A stretch of 8,874 nt of DNA from Chitinophagales bacterium (GTDB taxonomy: Bacteria; Bacteroidota; Bacteroidia; Chitinophagales; UBA2359), in NCBI GenBank assembly GCA_020631035.1, contig JAHDIA010000220.1, positions 1 to 8,874 on the forward strand, read 5' to 3'. Of the stretch, positions 1 through 5,874 are shown one piece after another. Made by a program: the position numbers and the translations under genes. How positions within the stretch are numbered: the stretch's first letter is position 1; each line of letters starts with the position of its first letter. The notes under the pieces were generated by a model that saw only the letters and a list, made by a program, of their open reading frames with translations, had not been told where the DNA came from and made no database searches.

Positions 1-55
1 TAGCAGCGCTAAGGCGAGCATTTTTGATGTAGTATGTTGGAAAATGTCGCAGCAT
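1..55 (-). CDS. Possible 5' end of an unidentified minus-strand gene
   Basis: Reading leftward, an ATG at 53-55 opens a frame that stays open to the window edge and begins MLRHFPTYYIKNARLSAA. It would start 14 bases after the stop of the glycosyltransferase gene, so it could be the next gene of the same transcription unit. Only 18 codons are visible, which is too few to assign a family. A second minus-strand ATG at 19-21 in another frame (MLALALL) is also open to the edge and looks hydrophobic, so the true frame is uncertain. Confidence 0.3.
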   Translation of the reverse strand, partial: MLRHFPTYYIKNARLSAA

Positions 56-69
56 AAAACGATAGATTA

Positions 70-1512
70 TTATTTTATTATTACTTCCTTCCTTTTGTAC
101 ACTCCAACCGAAAAATACTCGTTCCCAAATTCTTTTATTTTATCAAATTGTTTTTTGTCAAATTGTTTGATCCAACTTCCATTTTCACTGATGACAAAGT
201 ATTCTGCATCTGCCTGGTACTTAGGACTGATGTTCTCAAAAGCAGCACGACAATAACCCATACGAGCATCCGTCAAACCAGTGTAAGTCGGAAAATTACA
301 CACCATTTTCTCCCCTTTCCAATCTACCTCCTCTAAATACTTAGTAACGGCTTTCTGTACTTCAACTTGCTTTTCATAAGTCAAATTGTAGTCATAAGAA
401 AAATCCTTGTCGCTATGATGCCAAAATGTAGGGACAATGGCAAGTATCGTAACAAGCAATGCCAAACGTTTATCCAATTGCGTCACCACCAATGCAAACA
501 AAGCACTCAAAATAGGCAACAACAAAACCGTATACCGTTCCATAAAAAAATTGAGGCTATCAAATGCTACAAAGGCTGCCAATACCATACAGACAATCCC
601 AATTTTGGGAATGACTCCGCCTTTTTCTTCTGAGATAAAGTGTGTATTATCTTTACCCAGAAATTTCCACACAAAAACCACCAAAAACAAAATACTCCCC
701 AACCAACGCCCCTGGTCCCAAAATAAGAAACGAATGACCTCTTTAAAAGTTTCCCAAACATTCGCCAATTCAAAAGACATCAAATCGGTATGATAGGGAA
801 AAAAGAACCAGCTATTTTGTATTTTCTGAATTCCCAAAAACAAGGCAAATACCAAAAGCGGACTCCCCATCACCAATAGCTGTCTCATCCAAGTCGTCCA
901 CCTAATACTCTTGGGTTGAAACAGAGAACGCAAACTCATCAAAGTTTCTACCACACACAAACTCACAGGCAAAACAATAGCAGTCTCCTTGCTCAATACT
1001 GCTAGTCCAGCGGCTACAAAATAGCCCCAATACTGTTGTTTAAAGTAAAAATACAAGGCAAGTGTCAACAAAAAGGCAAGTAAAATTTCGGGCAACACCA
1101 AAGTAGACTGTGCCACAAACACAGGCTGGACCAATACAAAAATGGCTGTTATCCAGCCGCCCACTTTTCCAGCCAACTGTTTTCCCAATGCATAACTTGC
1201 CCCCAACAAAGCAACAGACAAAGTCAATGCTCCCAAATGGACGGCAAATAGCGAACTGCCAAATACCTTCATCCAAGTTGCAAAATAAAAAGGACACAAT
1301 AAGGGATGGCCCCTCGACAATTCCGTTGGCATCGAATTGGGCATCATTGACACACCATTGTCCAATAAATATAAACTTGCTGGACCATATACGCCCAACT
1401 CATCCCAAAAAAAAGGCAATTCCAAGGCAGGAAAACGCAAAATGAGAAAAGCAACAAACAATACAGCAAATAGCAATAGAAAAATGACTTGTATCTGAAC
1501 TTTTTGTTTCAA
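70..1512 (-). CDS. GT39/GT-C-type polytopic membrane glycosyltransferase
   Basis: This 480-residue integral membrane protein has about nine or ten hydrophobic segments between residues 8 and 365 and a soluble C-terminal tail of roughly 110 residues. Its layout matches the GT-C fold (PMT/ArnT/GT39-like) enzymes, which transfer sugars from polyprenyl-phosphate donors on the outer face of the inner membrane. The first extracytoplasmic loop carries the Asp-Glu pair expected at the active site (D37-E38 in FFWDELG). It is followed by a GHP motif (residues 68-70 in SRGHPLL), an LPE segment (140-142) and SKE (174-176), in family order. The acceptor and sugar cannot be deduced. No ATG is available near the N-terminus, because an in-frame TAA directly precedes a TTG codon at 1512. 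TTG is therefore the most likely start; the next in-frame ATG, at about residue 56, would remove the catalytic loop. It is divergent from the acetyltransferase gene. Confidence 0.82.
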   Translation of the reverse strand: MKQKVQIQVIFLLLFAVLFVAFLILRFPALELPFFWDELGVYGPASLYLLDNGVSMMPNSMPTELSRGHPLLCPFYFATWMKVFGSSLFAVHLGALTLSVALLGASYALGKQLAGKVGGWITAIFVLVQPVFVAQSTLVLPEILLAFLLTLALYFYFKQQYWGYFVAAGLAVLSKETAIVLPVSLCVVETLMSLRSLFQPKSIRWTTWMRQLLVMGSPLLVFALFLGIQKIQNSWFFFPYHTDLMSFELANVWETFKEVIRFLFWDQGRWLGSILFLVVFVWKFLGKDNTHFISEEKGGVIPKIGIVCMVLAAFVAFDSLNFFMERYTVLLLPILSALFALVVTQLDKRLALLVTILAIVPTFWHHSDKDFSYDYNLTYEKQVEVQKAVTKYLEEVDWKGEKMVCNFPTYTGLTDARMGYCRAAFENISPKYQADAEYFVISENGSWIKQFDKKQFDKIKEFGNEYFSVGVYKRKEVIIK

Positions 1513-1561
1513 TTATGTTGTTGAAATATAATATTCTTAAAAAGAACAAATTTCCCAAAAA
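1513..1561. promoter_or_regulatory. Short divergent promoter region
   Basis: Only 49 bases separate the two divergent start codons, so both promoters must lie here or reach into the coding ends. On the minus strand, TATATTTC (1523-1530) resembles the Bacteroidota -7 element TAnnTTTG, with TTTG (1547-1550) 16 bases upstream, which is shorter than the usual spacing of about 19. On the plus strand, TATAAT (1527-1532) lies 20 bases after TTTG (1503-1506). Both matches are weak and overlap, so exact promoters are not settled. Confidence 0.25.
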
Positions 1562-2110
1562 ATGCTGGCTTTTATAGAAAACGGTCAAGAAAGTTTTGAA
1601 ATCCGCCCCTGGAAAGTAGAAGATGCTGCCTCTCTACAAAAACACGCAGACAACATCAAGATTGCGGAGAACCTTAGAGGACGTTTCCCACATCCCTACA
1701 CGCTGGAGGATGCAAAGGCTTGGATTGAGTTTAATTTATCAGGCAAATGTGAACCCCACAAAAATTTTGTCATTGCGGTCAATGGAGAATGTGTTGGCTC
1801 AATTGGACTTAAAATGACCGACGACCGAACACTCTTACATACCGCAGAAATGGGTTATTGGCTCGGCGAAGACCATTGGGGAAAGGGCATCATCACCAAA
1901 GCCATTGATCGTATGTTGCAATTTGGCTTTGAACAGGCGCATATCAAAAAAATCTTTGCCTGTGTCTTTGATCCCAACAAAGGTTCTATGCGGGTATTGG
2001 AGAAAAATGGTTTCAAACACGAAGCCACCAGAGACCGCCATTGTCTGTTCGACGGGCAACTGGTGGATGAGCTCATCTTCTGTATTTGGAAGAGTGAGTA
2101 TATAAAATAA
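1562..2110 (+). CDS. GNAT-family N-acetyltransferase, RimJ/RimL type
   Basis: This 182-residue protein has the length and order of a single-domain Acetyltransf_3 (RimJ/RimL-like) enzyme, which transfers acetyl from acetyl-CoA to an amino group. The N-terminal strand reads FEIRPWKVEDAASL (residues 12-25). The acetyl-CoA pyrophosphate loop is in WLGEDHWGKGIITKAI (100-115), where W106-G107-K108-G109 stands for the family G-x-G signature. The closing motif FDPNKGSMRVLEKNGF (136-151) is typical of the RimJ/RimL branch, including the Asn-x3-Ser spacing (N139 and S142 region) and the E-K-N-G-F end. Substrate may be a ribosomal protein N-terminus, an amino acid or a small amine; sequence does not decide. 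The ATG at 1562 lies in an A-rich leader with no Shine-Dalgarno sequence. It is monocistronic as far as visible, and the next gene is convergent. Confidence 0.9.
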   Translation: MLAFIENGQESFEIRPWKVEDAASLQKHADNIKIAENLRGRFPHPYTLEDAKAWIEFNLSGKCEPHKNFVIAVNGECVGSIGLKMTDDRTLLHTAEMGYWLGEDHWGKGIITKAIDRMLQFGFEQAHIKKIFACVFDPNKGSMRVLEKNGFKHEATRDRHCLFDGQLVDELIFCIWKSEYIK

Positions 2111-2166
2111 TATGAGGCAGTAATTTTTTGAACGGAACGCTTTAGGCTTCGTTTGCAGAGTGTCTC

Positions 2167-2297
2167 CCCGCTGTACACTTTTACTTGCCATTTCCATAGC
2201 CCATTCGCCATAGTCGTACCTAGTCTTCCTTCCGTCAGCCGTCGGTACTTCTTGTCTCATTGGGCTATCTCAATGGCAGGTAATCGTTCCCATCGGG
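2167..2297. repeat. Imperfect 131-bp palindrome between convergent genes
   Basis: The 198-bp gap between the convergent acetyltransferase and GIN-protein genes holds nested inverted repeats, all centred on position 2232. CCCG (2167-2170) pairs with CGGG (2294-2297). The arm 2181-2203 pairs with 2261-2283 with four mismatched positions (one a possible G-U), including ATAGCCCA/TGGGCTAT. GTACC (2216-2220) pairs with GGTAC (2244-2248). The stretch is visibly richer in G+C than its neighbours. It could be a decayed mobile or repeat element, or a bidirectional terminator-like RNA hairpin. No ORF across it looks real. Confidence 0.55.
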
Positions 2298-2308
2298 CGT
2301 ATTTTATT

Positions 2309-2956
2309 CTATTTTTTCCTTTTTACCTCGCCTGATCCCATAACTGACATACTTGTTTCAGGATTTCCGTGATAAACCACATCACCCGAACCAGAAATGG
2401 CTACATTCAATTGCTCTTCGGCTCCAACCTCCACATCACCCGAACCAGAAATACCAATATCACAATTTTCTGACATCCATTTTGCCCCATCAATATCACC
2501 TGAACCAGAAATACCGATGTTCAATGTTTCGCTACTACCCACCAATACAATGTCACCAGAACCAGAAATACCAATGTTCATTTCCTCTGATGTAAAAGCA
2601 TCTTTCATTGTCAAATCGCCTGATCCACTGATACCAATAGAATGAATTTCAGGTATGGTAATATAAAAAGTTAAACGGTTTTTGTAATTACTACTCCCCC
2701 ATCTGTTTCCTTTCTCCCTCTTATTCTTAATTTTTAATGATTGGTTTTTAACCTCTAAATCCAATTTATCAATCAATTCTTGGTCTCCCTCTACCCTTAC
2801 TTCTTGTTTGTCCCCTCGATACAATATCACATCTGCATTGTTTTCAATACCAATGGCAGAAAATGCAGGCAAATCAAAGCTTTGTGCAGCTCCATTGAGG
2901 CTCAAGCCACAAACAAAGAACAATAAGATTGCAATGGGAATCAATAATTTTTTCAT
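2309..2956 (-). CDS. Secreted GIN-domain (DUF2807) repeat protein
   Basis: This 215-residue protein has a signal peptide, a Lys-Lys N-terminus followed by a hydrophobic core (residues 4-20) and a likely cleavage near GAAQS (22-26). C16 lacks a convincing lipobox, so a periplasmic or surface protein is more likely than a lipoprotein. The mature part matches the GIN/DUF2807 family (putative head domain of auto-transporter adhesins), common in Bacteroidota and of unknown biochemical function. The N-terminal part includes FSAIGIENNADVILYRGDKQ (32-51). From residue 108 the motif GISGSGD recurs at 108, 129, 148, 168 and 186, with a degenerate copy MGSGE at 206. That 18-21-residue periodicity is what a right-handed beta-helix gives. 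The ATG at 2954-2956 gives a proper signal peptide. It is convergent with the acetyltransferase gene and divergent from the etf operon. Confidence 0.85.
   Translation of the reverse strand: MKKLLIPIAILLFFVCGLSLNGAAQSFDLPAFSAIGIENNADVILYRGDKQEVRVEGDQELIDKLDLEVKNQSLKIKNKREKGNRWGSSNYKNRLTFYITIPEIHSIGISGSGDLTMKDAFTSEEMNIGISGSGDIVLVGSSETLNIGISGSGDIDGAKWMSENCDIGISGSGDVEVGAEEQLNVAISGSGDVVYHGNPETSMSVMGSGEVKRKK
2327..2635 (-). repeat. In-frame coding repeats for ISGSGD motifs
   Basis: Six copies of a 54-63-base unit sit inside the GIN-domain gene. Each encodes (I/V)xISGSGD plus a variable spacer; the sixth is degenerate. On the plus strand the conserved core reads approximately CACCCGAACCAGAAATACC. 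The copies stay in frame and vary in length by whole codons, as expected for a solenoid protein rather than for noncoding tandem DNA. Confidence 0.8.
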
Positions 2957-3111
2957 GGTTTATGTGTTTTATTTGTAATTCTTTACCCTCAAAGACGTCT
3001 CCATAATCTAGGAGTTGGAAAATGATGCAAAAATCGGTCAAAAACTTTCCAGACTGTATTTTTGTTCTTTTTAAAAGATATACTCAATGGCTAATTATTT
3101 TTAGCAAAAGA

Positions 3112-3126
3112 AAAGGTGTCATCTTT
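3112..3126. promoter_or_regulatory. Operator-like palindrome, distal copy
   Basis: AAAGGTGTCATCTTT is a 7-1-7 near-palindrome with one mismatched pair. It is the same word, apart from the centre and one base, as the perfect palindrome 54 bp downstream, and it can also pair with that copy (3111-3126 against 3166-3181). It may be a second binding site for the same dimeric regulator or one half of a repeat pair. Confidence 0.45.
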
Positions 3127-3165
3127 TTAACTAGTATATAATAGCCAAACAAAGAGAAACATATT

Positions 3166-3180
3166 AAAGGTGACACCTTT
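3166..3180. promoter_or_regulatory. Operator-like perfect palindrome upstream of etfB promoter
   Basis: AAAGGTG-A-CACCTTT is a perfect 7-1-7 palindrome. It ends 22 bases before the -33 element of the etfB promoter, so its centre lies about 65-70 bases before the expected transcription start. That is a position typical of upstream activator sites. No regulator gene lies in the window, so the binding protein is unknown. Confidence 0.5.
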
Positions 3181-3202
3181 TAAATCATTAAAGTACAAGT
3201 AT

Positions 3203-3233
3203 TTTGTAACATTGTGGCAATTCATTAACTTCG
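3203..3233 (+). promoter_or_regulatory. Bacteroidota-type promoter of the etfBA operon
   Basis: TTTG (3203-3206) is followed after exactly 19 bases by TAACTTCG (3226-3233). This matches the Bacteroidota primary-sigma consensus TTTG-N19-TAnnTTTG with a single mismatch. Transcription should start around 3238-3242, leaving a leader of about 30 bases that is A/T-rich just before the etfB ATG and has no Shine-Dalgarno sequence. Confidence 0.75.
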
Positions 3234-3267
3234 CAGCAATTTCACCAAATATAAATAAATTAAACGT

Positions 3268-4008
3268 ATGAAAATTTTAGTTTGTATCAGTAAAGTGCCC
3301 GATACAACCAGCAAAATCACCTTTACAGACGGGAATACCAAATTCAATGAAGATGGTATTACTTGGATTATGAATCCAACTGATGAGTGGTATGCTTTGG
3401 TTAGAGCCATTGAAGTAAAAGAGGCTGCTGGTGGTAGTGTTACAGTCATCAGTGTCGGTGATGCAAGTAGCGATCAAGTTATCCGCAAAGCATTGGCCAT
3501 TGGTGCTGACGATGCAGTGAGAATAGATGCCAATCCAACCGATGCCTATTTTGTAGCGTCACAAATCGCTGAATATGCCAAAACACAGGGATATGACCTT
3601 ATTTTTACAGGCAAAGAAACCATCAACTACAATGGTTCTGTAGTAGGTGGTATGCTAGCTGAGTTCCTAGAACTTCCTTATGTTTCTTTGGCAACCAATA
3701 TGGAATTGAATGGATCTACTGCGACCATCGAAAGAGAAATCGAAGGTGGAAAAGAAATTTTAGAGCTTAATACACCATTTGTTATCAGTGCCAACAAAGG
3801 TTTGGCCGAACAGAGAATCCCCAATATGAGAGGCATTATGATGGCTCGTAAAAAGCCATTAAATGTTGTAGCTGCGGCTGCTACAGATGCCCCTACAGAA
3901 GTATTGAACTACTCTGCTCCTGACCCAAGATCAGCTTGTAAATATGTAGAAGCTGACAATATGACGGAGTTGGTGCGCTTATTACATGAAGAAGCAAAAG
4001 TCATCTAA
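3268..4008 (+). CDS. etfB: Electron transfer flavoprotein subunit beta
   Basis: EtfB forms a heterodimer with EtfA. The complex carries FAD (and usually AMP in EtfB) and passes electrons from acyl-CoA and other dehydrogenases to the membrane quinone pool through ETF-quinone oxidoreductase. At 246 residues it is normal length. Family landmarks appear in order: MKILVCISKVPDT (1-13), the IMNPTDEWYAL segment (34-44) with the conserved MNP-x-DE, the nucleotide-binding stretch FTGKETINYNGSVVGGML (113-130), and IPNMRGIMMARKKPL (184-198). The last is the region of the partner-recognition loop in human ETF. The residue aligned with the human recognition-loop leucine appears to be Met here, which I take as lineage variation. 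It is the first gene of an etfB-etfA operon with its own promoter. Neither an acyl-CoA dehydrogenase nor ETF-QO is in the window. The ATG follows an A/T-rich leader. Confidence 0.96.
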   Translation: MKILVCISKVPDTTSKITFTDGNTKFNEDGITWIMNPTDEWYALVRAIEVKEAAGGSVTVISVGDASSDQVIRKALAIGADDAVRIDANPTDAYFVASQIAEYAKTQGYDLIFTGKETINYNGSVVGGMLAEFLELPYVSLATNMELNGSTATIEREIEGGKEILELNTPFVISANKGLAEQRIPNMRGIMMARKKPLNVVAAAATDAPTEVLNYSAPDPRSACKYVEADNMTELVRLLHEEAKVI

Positions 4009-4035
4009 TTGATGCTTGATCTCTTTATTTCATCA

Positions 4036-4053
4036 AGTAATGTTATCATTACT
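4036..4053 (+). other. Small hairpin in the etfB-etfA spacer
   Basis: AGTAATG (4036-4042) and CATTACT (4047-4053) form a perfect 7-bp stem with a TTAT loop, 21 bases before the etfA ATG. A second possible stem just upstream (CTTGAT 4015-4020 with ATCAAG 4032-4037) overlaps it. There is no T-tract and no promoter in the 66-bp spacer, so it is more likely an mRNA stability or translation element than a terminator. Confidence 0.4.
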
Positions 4054-4074
4054 ATAAAAATTATTTAGAATAAA

Positions 4075-5046
4075 ATGTCAGTATTAGCATATATAGAATT
4101 ATCTGAAGGAAAAGTAAAGAAAGCCTCTTTTGAGACGGCTTCTTATGCTGCGGCGACCGCTCAAAAATTGGGTACCGAAGCCATCGGAGTTGCCCTTGGC
4201 ACTGCCGACAGCAGCGTATTGGCTGAGTTGGGTCAATATGGATTGAGCAAAGTATTGCATGTAGACAATGCTCAATTAAACAACAACGATTCAAAAGTAG
4301 ACGCAAAAATAGTTGCTGAAGCAGCTCAACAAGCTGGTGCAAATGTCGTGATCTTATCTCACAACTATGCTGGTAAAGCATTGGCTCCAAGATTGGCTGT
4401 AAGATTGAAAGCTGGTTTGGTAGCAGGTGCCACTGAATTGCCTGAGACAGATGGTGGTTTTTCAGTAGTTAAAACAGCTTTCTCTAGCAAGGGATTTGCC
4501 AAAATTGGCTTTAAAACAGACAACAAAGTCGTTTCTATTGTCCCCAACTCTTTTGGTGTACAAAAAGGCGAAGGCAGTGCAAGTGTTGAAGCATTGAGCG
4601 CAAGTGTAGATGCTCCAAGCCTCACTGTTAAAGAAAGAGTCAAATTATCTGACAAAATCTCTTTGACTGAAGCTGATTTGGTTGTTTCTGGTGGTAGAGG
4701 TCTTCGTGGACCAGAAAACTGGGGAATGATTGAAGAAATGGCAGACATTTTGGGTGCTGCAACTGCTTGTTCAAGAGCAGTGGCAGATGTTGACTGGAGA
4801 CCACACCACGAACACGTTGGACAAACAGGTATTGCCATTAGTCCTAATTTATATGTAGCAATTGCCATTTCTGGTGCCATTCAGCACTTGGCAGGTGTAA
4901 GTAGTAGTAAGACCATTGTTGTCATCAACAAAGATCCTGAAGCTCCTTTCTTTAAAGCTGCTGATTATGGTATAGTAGGAGATGCTTTTGAAGTAGTCCC
5001 CAAATTGAATGAAGCCTTGAAGAATTTTAAAGCTTCTGCCAATTAA
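4075..5046 (+). CDS. etfA: Electron transfer flavoprotein subunit alpha
   Basis: EtfA is the FAD-binding partner of EtfB in the soluble electron carrier between flavin dehydrogenases and the quinone pool. The 323 residues match the usual length of about 310-330. The N-terminal domain (1-190) is the variable alpha/beta fold. The C-terminal FAD domain shows SGGRGL (205-210), the Ser-Arg of CSRAVAD (232-238), the VGQTG loop (248-252), and the ETF-alpha signature spanning LYVAIAISGAIQHLAGVSSS (259-278), continued by VINKDPEAP (283-291). The window ends of the FAD site (R208, S233, R234, Q250, T251, H271) are all present, so the protein should be functional. It lies 66 bp after etfB with no intervening promoter, so co-transcription is expected. 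A strong terminator follows 40 bases after the stop, ending the operon. Confidence 0.97.
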   Translation: MSVLAYIELSEGKVKKASFETASYAAATAQKLGTEAIGVALGTADSSVLAELGQYGLSKVLHVDNAQLNNNDSKVDAKIVAEAAQQAGANVVILSHNYAGKALAPRLAVRLKAGLVAGATELPETDGGFSVVKTAFSSKGFAKIGFKTDNKVVSIVPNSFGVQKGEGSASVEALSASVDAPSLTVKERVKLSDKISLTEADLVVSGGRGLRGPENWGMIEEMADILGAATACSRAVADVDWRPHHEHVGQTGIAISPNLYVAIAISGAIQHLAGVSSSKTIVVINKDPEAPFFKAADYGIVGDAFEVVPKLNEALKNFKASAN

Positions 5047-5086
5047 TTTAGCTAACTAATACAAATTAGTATTAATATAAAGTGAT

Positions 5087-5122
5087 AATAGAAGCAAAAA
5101 CAGAATTGTTTTTGCTTCTATT
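5087..5122 (+). terminator. Rho-independent terminator of etfBA
   Basis: A perfect 15-bp stem (5087-5101 with 5108-5122; core GAAGCAAAAAC) closes a 6-base AGAATT loop and is followed by TTGTATTTATCC, a broken T-rich tract. It sits 40 bases beyond the etfA stop. A weaker 6-bp stem (TAATAC 5057-5062 with GTATTA 5069-5074) precedes it. Confidence 0.8.
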
Positions 5123-5171
5123 TGTATTTATCCACAAAAAATTGTAATTTACTTTAAGAAAATCTGACCGT

Positions 5172-5193
5172 AGCTATAAAATTACGTATAGCT
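5172..5193 (+). promoter_or_regulatory. Weak inverted repeat before the DUF151 gene
   Basis: AGCTATA (5172-5178) and TATAGCT (5187-5193) form a 7-bp inverted repeat around an 8-base spacer, 30 bases before the ATG of the next gene. A near -7 element with one extra base (TAAGATTTG, 5197-5205) follows it, but I see no TTTG at the right distance. It may be an operator or chance in AT-rich DNA. Confidence 0.25.
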
Positions 5194-5222
5194 TATTAAG
5201 ATTTGCTCATCTATCCTCAGAT

Positions 5223-5816
5223 ATGGAAAAATTGGAACTAGAAATAGCGGCTTTGTCGCACAGTGTTACTCAATCTCAATCTTATGCAGTTGTATTGAAA
5301 GAGGTAGAAGGTGCCCGTAGATTGCCAATAGTGATTGGAACTCCCGAGGCACAAGCTATTGCGGTTGCTATGGAAAATATGAAACCCAGTAGACCACTCA
5401 CCCACGACCTATTAAAAAGTGTATGTGACGAATTTCAAATTAGACTATTAGAAGTTGTCATCAATGATATGATTGAGGGCATATTTCATGCAAAATTGAT
5501 TTGTGAACAAAATGGAGAAGTGCTTGAAATTGACTCTCGTACCTCCGATGCACTTGCTTTAGCTGTTCGCTTTGGATGTCCCATCTATACCTACGAGTTC
5601 ATTCTTGACTCTGCTGGCATCATCTTAGAAGGTGAAGAGGAACAAACACCTGTACGCAGTCAACCTCCTCCCAAAACCAAGGGGAGCCGTTCTGATTTTT
5701 CTATGCATAGTCTCAAAAAACTCTCTACTATGTTAGAAGATGCCATCGACAAAGAAGACTACGAATTGGCAGCCCGCATTCGAGATGAAATGGACAAAAG
5801 GGGTGGAAACAAATAA
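5223..5816 (+). CDS. Bifunctional nuclease family protein, DUF151 plus UVR motif
   Basis: This 197-residue two-part protein begins with a DUF151/BFN domain (residues 1 to about 134). Diagnostic stretches are LPIVIGTPEAQAIA (34-47), RPLTHDLL (57-64) and EIDSRTSDALALAVRFGCPI (102-121). A flexible linker rich in Pro, Lys and Ser follows (about 138-158). The C-terminal helix pair LKKLSTMLEDAIDKEDYELA (164-183), continuing to ARIRDEMDKR, is a UvrB/UvrC (UVR) motif. DUF151 proteins have been reported as bifunctional DNase/RNases in plants and are widespread in bacteria with poorly defined roles. The UVR motif normally mediates protein contacts in nucleotide excision repair and in Clp adaptor proteins. 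A nucleic-acid or stress-response role is therefore an inference. No signal peptide is present. The gene is preceded by the etf terminator, so it needs its own promoter. Confidence 0.9.
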   Translation: MEKLELEIAALSHSVTQSQSYAVVLKEVEGARRLPIVIGTPEAQAIAVAMENMKPSRPLTHDLLKSVCDEFQIRLLEVVINDMIEGIFHAKLICEQNGEVLEIDSRTSDALALAVRFGCPIYTYEFILDSAGIILEGEEEQTPVRSQPPPKTKGSRSDFSMHSLKKLSTMLEDAIDKEDYELAARIRDEMDKRGGNK

Positions 5817-5823
5817 ATAAAAT

Positions 5824-5854
5824 TTTCATAAATGTAACCAGTTGAATAGGATTG
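5824..5854 (+). promoter_or_regulatory. Candidate promoter of the beta-barrel protein gene
   Basis: TTTC (5824-5827), 19 bases, then TAGGATTG (5847-5854) matches TTTG-N19-TAnnTTTG with one mismatch in each element. It would start transcription about 14 bases before the ATG at 5875, and the gene might also be read through from the DUF151 gene 58 bp upstream. Confidence 0.35.
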
Positions 5855-5874
5855 CGTCCCAATTTTAAAATGAG

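Larger units (their letters stand above)
2957..3267. promoter_or_regulatory. Divergent intergenic region upstream of etfB
   Basis: This 311-bp gap separates the divergent GIN-protein and etfB starts. The etfB-proximal half holds a clear promoter (3203-3233) and two operator-like palindromes (3112-3126 and 3166-3180). I found no convincing -33/-7 pair for the GIN gene in the left half; CAAA-containing candidates at 2990, 3028 and 3039 lack a correctly spaced partner. No small ORF or RNA gene is evident. Confidence 0.6.

Noticed and set aside
1835..2260. 141-residue minus-strand open frame
   Set aside because: It lies opposite the acetyltransferase and runs into the palindromic spacer. Its sequence shows no family features, and the plus-strand gene is clear.
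2167..2297. Retron or MITE assignment for the palindrome
   Set aside because: There is no reverse transcriptase or transposase, and I could not find flanking target duplications or defined terminal repeats. It is left as an unexplained palindrome.
2353..2645. CRISPR-like periodic repeats on the plus strand
   Set aside because: The periodicity comes from in-frame ISGSGD codons of the GIN protein. Units vary by whole codons, and the spacers are coding.
4061..4390. 109-residue minus-strand open frame inside etfA
   Set aside because: It is antisense to the etfA N-terminal domain, rich in Leu, Cys and His as an artefact of the frame, with no promoter.
4365..4880. 171-residue minus-strand open frame inside etfA
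   Set aside because: It is a shadow of etfA, which has complete FAD-binding motifs. The antisense product has no recognisable fold or signal.
5172..5205. A confident promoter for the DUF151 gene
   Set aside because: The -7-like word has an extra base and no TTTG lies at the right distance. Only a weak inverted repeat is recorded.
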